Program-made: the position numbers and the translations under genes | In this document: positions 57,998 through 64,000 of the stretch, piece after piece | Layout: the number at the start of each line of letters is the position of its first letter | How positions within the stretch are numbered: position 1 is the stretch's first letter | Source of the DNA: Thalassia testudinum | Lineage: Eukaryota > Streptophyta > Magnoliopsida > Alismatales > Hydrocharitaceae | Assembly (NCBI GenBank): GCA_037157565.1 | Contig: JAZHRO010000012.1 | Span: forward strand, 3,684,501-3,748,500 | Direction: 5' to 3' | DNA: 64,000 nt | The notes under the pieces: generated by a model | The model's database searches: none | Seen by the model: the letters and a program-made list of their open reading frames with translations, nothing else | Told to the model about the DNA's origin: nothing

Positions 57998-59408
57998 TGA
58001 CGTGCTCTCGTGCGTGTGTGTTAAGAGGTGTCGTTATAGTTGCACTTGATACGTCGGTTTTAAAAGAAATAAATGGAGGTGAGTCCGAGTGTTGGTCTCA
58101 GGGAGGCGTAGAAATCGGATTTTGTTTATCACTTGTTGTCATGAAAAAGGCGGAGTTTTGCTTGCGAAAGAGACGGTTTTGAAAAGCGAGAGTGAAAGAG
58201 AGAGTTTAGGGTTAGAAAGCTCTTGGTTTCGATCATGCACTTTGAACAGAAATTAAAATGGCGATTGAACGGAAAACAATTTCATTAAACATGCATTCAT
58301 AGTTCATGGTTTACAATATTAAATACAAGCTTCAACAAAAGTAAATGAAAGCTTAAAAGAGAGAGAGAGAGGTAGAGAGAGAGTGTGGAGAGCGACGAGG
58401 CAGCCACGGCGGTGGAGGAGGCTCCGTCGGTGGCTCGTCGTCTTCAGCGATTACAAAAGTGCCTAAAGCTAGCTAAGAGAGGAGTGGAGTAGTTGCAAGT
58501 GGGAGAGTATGCCTTGAATGGTGGTAGAAGGGGGTTTAAATAGAGTTAAGGGCTTCCTAAAAGAAGAATGGGCTTTAGCGACATCCAGAGCGTCGCTAAA
58601 ATCGCTTCTATAAACGTCGGTGAAGCCCTCCTGCCACCGGTCAGCTGCCCGCCCTGGTCTTCCTCTCCACGCGATCCGTGACCGCTGAATGAGAGCCGTC
58701 CGATCGAAGATCGGATGGCTGAGATCCTCCTACGCCCGCGCTGAGATCGTGCCTCGGGCGTGCGTGTGCGTGCGCGTTTCCGCCCGGAGTGCGCACGCGC
58801 ATGGGCGCTCAGGAGCTGTCGTCGCGCCGCGTGGCACGATCCTGGCCGCCCGCTACTGATCGGGCGGCCCAATTTGTCCACGCTTCGTCGCTCGCCTTCG
58901 ATTTCTGCTCCGCGCGGCTCGAACGCGCGTTGCTGCGATGCGACCGTGCGCGCTAACCGTTGGGCCACACCCGCACTTTGTCGCGGCGACCGCGGGCCAG
59001 CGCGCGGATCTCGGCTGCTCGATCGAAGATCAATGGCCGAGATTCGTCCTTGGCTGGCTTGAGGGTGTGCGAGCGGTGGGGGCGGGGCGACGTGGCGCTC
59101 TCTCGGTCATTGATCTCTAGATCAACGGTCAGAATTTCTTGGGCCCATTGTGGGAGCTCCGGATGTCAGATTTGGCCGATCTTGAGTCCGTTGGACTCCG
59201 TTCGTCGTTCTGAATCCATCCGTGTGGTCCGATTGCTCATCTGAGGCCTGTTTTGACAAATGTTTTACACAAATGACCATTGATACAGTTTATAAGCAAT
59301 CTTGGTACTTGATGCATGCAATGCTCCTATTCTACTTTATGTTGTGCCTTTTATTCTAAAGATGGGCCATATTCAACCTAATTACTACCCCCTTGTGTGG
59401 TGTTATCA
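57998..59408 (-). mobile_element. 5' LTR of element E
   Basis: This 1411-bp partner of the LTR at 48400-49808 has the same ends and is followed on the plus strand by the target duplication aggcc. TATA-like CTATTTAAACC lies at 58533-58543. Confidence 0.93.
58916..58967 (-). other. tRNA-like module in E 5' LTR
   Basis: A box TGGCCCAACGG (58957-58967, one change against the 3' LTR) and B box GCGTTCGAGCC (58916-58926, unchanged) are 30 nt apart. Confidence 0.7.
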
Positions 59409-59413
59409 AGGCC

Positions 59414-59792
59414 TAGTACGAGGTGGAGGATAATTAGGTGGATTAGGACCTGCCTCAGGTCGAGGAGGAGGATGAGCCTGTAGGTTCTGAAGATTCTGAA
59501 GAGCAACCATCAATAGATTAATTTGATGGTTCTGCTTATGCATCTGCAAATTCTGGTTCAGTAGCACCTCAGAAGAAGAAGCAATCTCTGGATTCAGGTT
59601 CTGCGATTGATCCATAGAATCAAAAGCAGAAAATGTAGGGAAATCAGATGGGAAAATTGGTTGCCTCAATGCAACCGGCCTAGGTAGGCCTGTCAAAGGA
59701 GATACAAGACACGACTTAAGAGATTGCCTCCCATGCGTAAAACACAAAAATGTGCAAAGGCACACTCTCACCACTGCATGAAATAGCGGCAA
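59414..59792 (-). pseudogene. Element G gag, N-terminal block
   Basis: The minus strand contains THGRQSLKSC at about 59738, the counterpart of MHGRRSLRP in E. The expected start Met is Thr (ACG) here. A Gln/Asn-rich part (MDQSQNLNPEIASSSEVLLNQ in part) and a Pro-rich part follow. The frame runs into the E target duplication at 59409-59413 and resumes at 48394. Confidence 0.78.
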
Positions 59793-60701
59793 GCAAAACC
59801 CGTATATGGCGCAAGAAGCGGGTTTTTCTTCTTTTCAAAGGAAAAGAAGATCCTAGGAATATGCGTAAAAATAAAGGGATACAAACAAGTAAGATATCAA
59901 TCCAAAATATGCACCCTATACTTGTCTACATATGTGCATATCCTAAAGCTCAAAGGTCTAAGGTTTAGGATCGAGACCGCTCACTACTGGCTCCCTGGGG
60001 CTCTAGTAGTGAGACAGACTTGTTGATCTTCGACCAAAGCCCTAAGAGGTGCAAAGAGGAGAGATAGAAATATAAGACTCGTGTGACTTTAGTGATCGCA
60101 CTGTGTGCATGGTAGCATGCAACAGACGTGTTCTATAAAAACCCGCATGTAATGTGCAAATAGATATATGTCACAAGTTCTTAAAATTCCTCTTTTTAGT
60201 TAATTCGTTTCAACACGATAGAAAGTAGTAACAAATGATCACTTCTTATATCTTTTCAAACAATTAATATGGCCTTGCTTATAGTCAAAAGACAAGGATC
60301 TACGTGGATTTTTTCGCGTGTTTTTCCCGCTGATGAGAGATCAAAATTCCTGAGTCAGATCATCAGATACTAGCAGGTATATGAACTCCTAAGAGTATAT
60401 GCCTAGTGATATGCTGCTGCTAGTTTGGAAAGATGTATTTTTGGTATTTTTTTATATTTTCTAACTAAATGCAACAAACAAACTAATATAAAGACTAAGG
60501 AAAAGAAATCTCACAATGCGTATATACAGCGAATATGTGAGAATAATATGAAACAGAAAACCTACCTCCCTCCTAAGAATACCTATGAAGATATCCTTGA
60601 AAGAAGACAAAAACAAAATAAAAACAAAAACTAGTTAGAAAGAAACTATTTACAAAGCTACTAATTAAAAATGATAACAACGAATATAATTTACAGTTAC
60701 C
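59793..60701 (-). other. Leader of element G
   Basis: No gene is supported. It is AT-rich; the small frame at 60425-60634 is Lys/Asn-rich and without a known domain. Confidence 0.55.
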
Positions 60702-60719
60702 TCCTTAGCAATAGTGCCA
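60702..60719 (-). other. Primer binding site of element G
   Basis: The minus strand reads TGGCACTATTGCTAAGGA, six differences from the tRNA-Asp complement, all transitions. It is placed before an LTR end, as in B and E. Confidence 0.65.
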
Positions 60720-60725
60720 TTAAAA

Positions 60726-61000
60726 TAATCGTTTAATTCTAAACATAGTAAATTAAGGTTATTAGTCTTAATTAATCGTGTAAAGAAATGACTTAGGTTA
60801 ACTTGAATCATTAGGTTGTTGTCATTAATTGTAGTATAGGGTCAACCTAACCTAACATTTTAGATTTAAATTCATTTAACTGGTTGAGTCCAAGTCGTTC
60901 ACTGGGAGGTATAATCGTAATTTTAAATTCACCATTCTTATTCTAATCATAATTAAACATTACATTAATAAATTAAATCTATAATTAGTGATATTTTAAG
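60726..61000 (-). mobile_element. 5' LTR stub of element G
   Basis: U5-like sequence (TTCACTGGGAGGT near 60898, and AT-rich flanks) begins after the primer site and stops where plus-strand LTR Z starts. The rest of the LTR is expected beyond the right edge. Confidence 0.5.
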
Positions 61001-62182
61001 TGATGAGGTGTGGCTCATCATAGCTAAAATACCTAAGTTAAGCTAGAAACTAGGTTAAATAATACCAAATTAACACAAAGAAAGGGTTAAGTGTAAGAAT
61101 TAACAAGAAAGACCTAAAACACCAAATCTGTGTTAAAAATGCAAAATTAGGTCACTTATTGAGATATTCTATTAATAAATACAAAATGATGATCCAATTG
61201 CAAATTGAACACACAAATGAGCTAAAAACTTCAAATCAAAAGTGAAATTAACTTATAATATGTTCAATTAAGCTTCAATAAAAACTTGGTAGCATTTGTA
61301 GGACCTTGCATTTAGAGATTCACATTTAGGTCCTTCATTCATAACAATTCATTCATTATAAAACCTCCAAGGACCCAATTGTAGGATGCAAGGACCTTTT
61401 TGTAAGGCTCTAAGGACTGCTCTGATAACCTTCTCTACCACTTATGGGCCTTTTGTAATTGTTCTACCGTTCCACCTTGTTGGACTTCTCTACAAATCTT
61501 CTAATACACCTGTTGCACGAAGTCCACTGTAGCCGCTCATGAACATAGCTCATCCCAACCATTCACTCCTTGATCCTTTGATTTGATGGCTCAAATTGAT
61601 TCGAAGCTTTGTGCGATTTGTCGTGTAGCCTCACCACCATCTCCAGATCTCATCCAATAGTCCTTCTCTGGATTGGTTGTTCACGCCTTCTCCTCTCATC
61701 TCCACCGCCCAAGCCCAAGGCGATTAATTTCAACTGCGAGGTGACTTGATCCACTGCCTACTCTACTTAAGCTCCTCCCAGAGTTCGCACGCAAACGATC
61801 GCTCCCTCCTCCTTAAGTGATCCCTTCATCGACCCCTCCAGTAGCTCCCTCCTTCTTCGGTGGTCTATGACAGGGATTACTTTCTCCCTCATTTCGTCCT
61901 CTTTAGCTGCCGACTGCTGGCCGTTGAGAGTCACCTTCATCCGCTGGAGGTCTTCTCCCATTTCGTCCTCCTTAGCCACTGGCTTTGGATCCAGGAGAAT
62001 CCCCTTCCTCTGATTAGTTAGTCTTTCAATGCTTTCTTAGTATAGTTTTACTACTTTCTAGCTAATTGTAGTGTTAGATTAGCTTAGGAGTAGGGTAATT
62101 TAGATCTGATTCGCATCTCTCTAATCAATTCAGATCAGAGAGACTTTCATGTTCATCATCATCATTAATCTCCCCTTACATT
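61001..62182 (+). mobile_element. Plus-strand LTR Z, cut by an X LTR
   Basis: It starts TGATGAGGTGTGGCTCAT, similar to the start of the G 3' LTR (TGATGAGAGACTCAT). An AT-rich U3, a TATA box at 61356-61364 and a CT-rich leader-like stretch (61600-62000) follow, then TTAGATTAGCTTAG, as in the G 3' LTR. It is interrupted at 62183. The reverse frame at 61767-61979 is not a gene. Confidence 0.6.
61356..61364 (+). promoter_or_regulatory. TATA box of LTR Z
   Basis: TTATAAAAC lies about 355 bp into the LTR, upstream of a CT-rich stretch. Confidence 0.5.
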
Positions 62183-63228
62183 TGATAAACGCCCGTTTAT
62201 CATCATTCTTATGCATTAAAACTAACCTAGCTCTTAGGATTTTACTCCGCAAACGGGTTTTTGGGCTGCATTTAGGCATAAATTAGGATAGGCATGCATT
62301 GCATTTTTTATTGTCATTTTAATGTGTTTTTGTGAGTGTTAGGGATGTACAGATGCACAGATCCCTAAAACCCTAGCACTCAAGAAGGCAAATGGTGAAG
62401 GAGAAGCCCAGACTAGCTGGAACCCAGCTTGATCCAGCTCACCACAGCTGGAACCTAGCTTACTTGAAATAGGGTTAACTCATCCTAGCTCCATTCAGCT
62501 AATCTCAGCTGGATGGCAGCTCAAGAGAGTTCACCTTAGCTCACCCTAGCTCAAGTCAGCTCAGATCCAGCTCAACTTAGTTGAGTCTAGCTCATCTTAG
62601 CTCCCACTAGTTCACAGGGAGCTTTAGCTAGCTCAGCTGAGTTGACAGGAGTTCACCCCAGCTCAGATCCAGCTACATGCAGCTCCACTCAACTCCAGCC
62701 AGCTGAAGAATAATTCATCTCAGCTCAGGAAGCTCAAGTCCAGCTCCCGGGGACTCAGCTTAGCTCATCTCAGTTGAGCTAAGCTACCTTTGCTGCCTCA
62801 ACCAGCTTGATTCTCCCCGAGAGCACCAGACCTAGCTCACCTTAGCTCATTTTGGTAGAAGCTAGCTCACTTTAGCTTGGCTTAGCAACTAGCAAAGAAC
62901 TAGCAAGCTAAGCCAGCTAAAGTAGCTCCATGCCAGCCTCTTCAGCAGCAGCCAGCTCCAGCTCCAGACTTCTCCTCCTCAGTTCCTTCCTCCAAACCCT
63001 AGCTCCAACACCTTCTCCTCTACTCCACCTTTAGCTAAGCTAGCTTAACTTATCTTAGCTTAGCTTAGCTTAGCTAACAACCAACTCCTTGGCCATCCAT
63101 TACCTCCAAAATCAACCCTAGTTAGCTCCACCAACTCAAGCTACCTAAGCTAGCTATCCTACTCAAGTTGGCGCCACCTCCTAGCCACCCCTTCACCCCA
63201 TCATCTCCACCAAAAGACACCTAAAGGT

Positions 63229-63453
63229 GGCGCCAAAAACCACCCCTAACCACCCCCATTTTGGCGCCAACTTTCAGCCTCTTCATCCACCCTACACCTA
63301 CCCATATAACACATCCTAGCCATCCACATACCCCCCTTCTAGAACCTTAAGGTGGCGCCACCTAATAGCCTTCTAGAAGGCCCATTTTAGCGCCAACACT
63401 AAGGGGTGTCAACACCCATAACTACCCCCTTGGTGTCCCTTAAGGTGGCGCCA
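63229..63453 (+). promoter_or_regulatory. GGCGCC motif cluster upstream of the TATA box
   Basis: GGCGCCAAAA (63229-63238), TTTTGGCGCCAA (63259-63270), TTTTAGCGCCAA (63385-63396) and further GTGGCGCCA copies lie within 320 bp of the TATA box. Confidence 0.45.
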
Positions 63454-63540
63454 ACTCTCCTTGGCCATGGGATCTCCAACCACCTCCATCAACTCATCTT
63501 GGCCATCCATTTCAAAGGTCACCATAGCCCCCTTCCTATT

Positions 63541-63550
63541 CTATAAAAAG
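63541..63550 (+). promoter_or_regulatory. TATA box of the right-edge X LTR
   Basis: CTATAAAAAG is identical to the box of the X solo LTR on the minus strand at 16491-16500. Confidence 0.7.
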
Positions 63551-63736
63551 CCACCACCTACCACCATTTTGGGGCATCCTCCATTAGTTATTTTTGCTAC
63601 CTATACCACCTATACCTACGGCCAAGAAGAAGGAGTAGAGAAGGAGATTAAAGGGGCACATCACCAGCCTTTTTGGTGCCTTCTTCTCTCCACTCTCTTC
63701 AACTTGGGCCACGCCAAGGAGGAGGACTCTTCCACT

Positions 63737-63822
63737 TCAAGGAGGATGGCCAGGCAAAGGAGAAGCACCTAGGGTGGACGTCCACCCTAGGTGCTTCTCC
63801 TTTGCCTGGCCATCCTCCTTGA
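63737..63822. repeat. Perfect palindrome, 43-bp arms, no spacer
   Basis: Arms 63737-63779 and 63780-63822 are exact reverse complements centred on GAC|GTC. The X LTR at 27535-29755 has no such structure at the matching place (about 28990-29080). Confidence 0.97.
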
Positions 63823-64000
63823 GACGTCCACCCTTGGAGAGAAGCTTAGGGCACGCCCCCTTAGGGCTTGCCTTGGAGGACATCACCTTGGCGGAGCACA
63901 GCAAGGAAGGAGTTGGAGGACTCTTTTCAATCTTGGGAGCTACCAAGCTTGGAGCAAGAAGCCCTCTTCTTCACCATCTATCTAGAGGATTTGTGTTTGT

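Larger units (their letters stand above)
48400..59408 (-). mobile_element. Full-length Athila-like element E
   Basis: This 11.0-kb element is framed by aggcc at 48395-48399 and 59409-59413. Reading leftward it has a 5' LTR (59408-57998), primer site, leader, gag, protease, RT, RNase H, integrase, 3' region, polypurine tract and 3' LTR (49808-48400). Pol order is protease-RT-RNase H-integrase without a chromodomain. All coding parts carry stops. It is the most complete element in the window. Confidence 0.95.
29756..61000 (-). mobile_element. Outer Athila-like element G, minus strand, heavily interrupted
   Basis: Reading leftward, G has a 5' LTR stub (61000-60726), a primer site (60719-60702), a leader, gag, protease, RT, integrase, a long 3' region, a polypurine tract (about 32700) and a 3' LTR start at 32690. 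The gag is split by D (flanks taata) and E (flanks aggcc). Removing both restores continuous gag homology across the three gag blocks. The left limit is uncertain. Confidence 0.72.
62183..64000 (+). mobile_element. X-family LTR running off the right edge
   Basis: It starts TGATAAACGCCCGTTTATCATC and matches the LTRs at 27535-29755 and 15597-17836. It includes the AGCT-rich block (62400-63160), several GGCGCC motifs (63229-63453), a TATA box (63541-63550) and a leader-like region. That region contains a perfect palindrome at 63737-63822. Open frames at 63461-63985 are within the LTR. Confidence 0.88.

Noticed and set aside
63461..63946. Overlapping open frames on both strands near the right edge
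   Set aside because: They lie in an X-family LTR, and the palindrome at 63737-63822 makes both strands look alike.

Overview
The window looks like nuclear DNA of a seed plant, most likely a flowering plant, from a transposon-dense and probably heterochromatic region. Every recognisable coding segment is retrotransposon gag, protease, reverse transcriptase, RNase H or integrase of the plant Ty3/gypsy Athila/Tat type. The signs are tRNA-Asp-type primer sites, the DLGASIN protease motif, the FMDD reverse transcriptase motif, no chromodomain, and long noncoding stretches between pol and the 3' LTR. I see no host gene, rRNA, canonical tRNA or CRISPR array. The species cannot be named from this sequence.

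The layout is a stack of nested insertions, read mainly from LTR ends and 5-bp target duplications. The outer element G is on the minus strand: a probable 3' LTR at 29756-32690, pol at 35097-38863, gag in three blocks, a primer site near 60710 and a 5' LTR stub to 61000. Two elements split the G gag. Element D (39071-46754, plus, target duplication taata) is non-autonomous and carries an unknown decayed ORF. Element E (48400-59408, minus, target duplication aggcc) is a full-length copy with decayed gag-pol. The G 5' LTR stub ends at a plus-strand LTR Z (61001), which is cut by an X-family LTR (62183 to the window end).

Element C (20798-29755, plus, X-family LTRs) lies at the left end of the G 3' LTR. 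Element B (minus, the same LTR family as D) sits in the 5' LTR of C. B holds two nested solo LTRs in its leader: W (13559-18509, target duplication cctgg) and, inside W, an X-family LTR (15597-17836, target duplication ggacc). B pol is cut at 9932 by element A (plus, pol at 2223-6072, 3' LTR at 7441-9932). Element A is cut at 2222 by a minus-strand LTR of its own family that runs off the left edge.

Working parts can be traced across families: tRNA-Asp primer sites, TATA boxes in nearly every LTR, a hairpin next to the polypurine tract in five elements, and a second G-rich tract just after pol. The most unusual observation is a tRNA-like module, with A box and B box 29-30 nt apart in sense orientation, inside the U3 part of LTRs of two families (D/B and E). 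Other notable points are the unknown ORF of D, a triplicated LTR-primer-site junction, three related hairpins with conserved 12-nt loops in G, E2F-like palindromes upstream of the X-family TATA box, and a perfect 43-bp-arm palindrome near the right edge. All pol genes are broken, and nearly every readable stop fits a C-to-T or G-to-A change, as expected of methylated, silenced elements.
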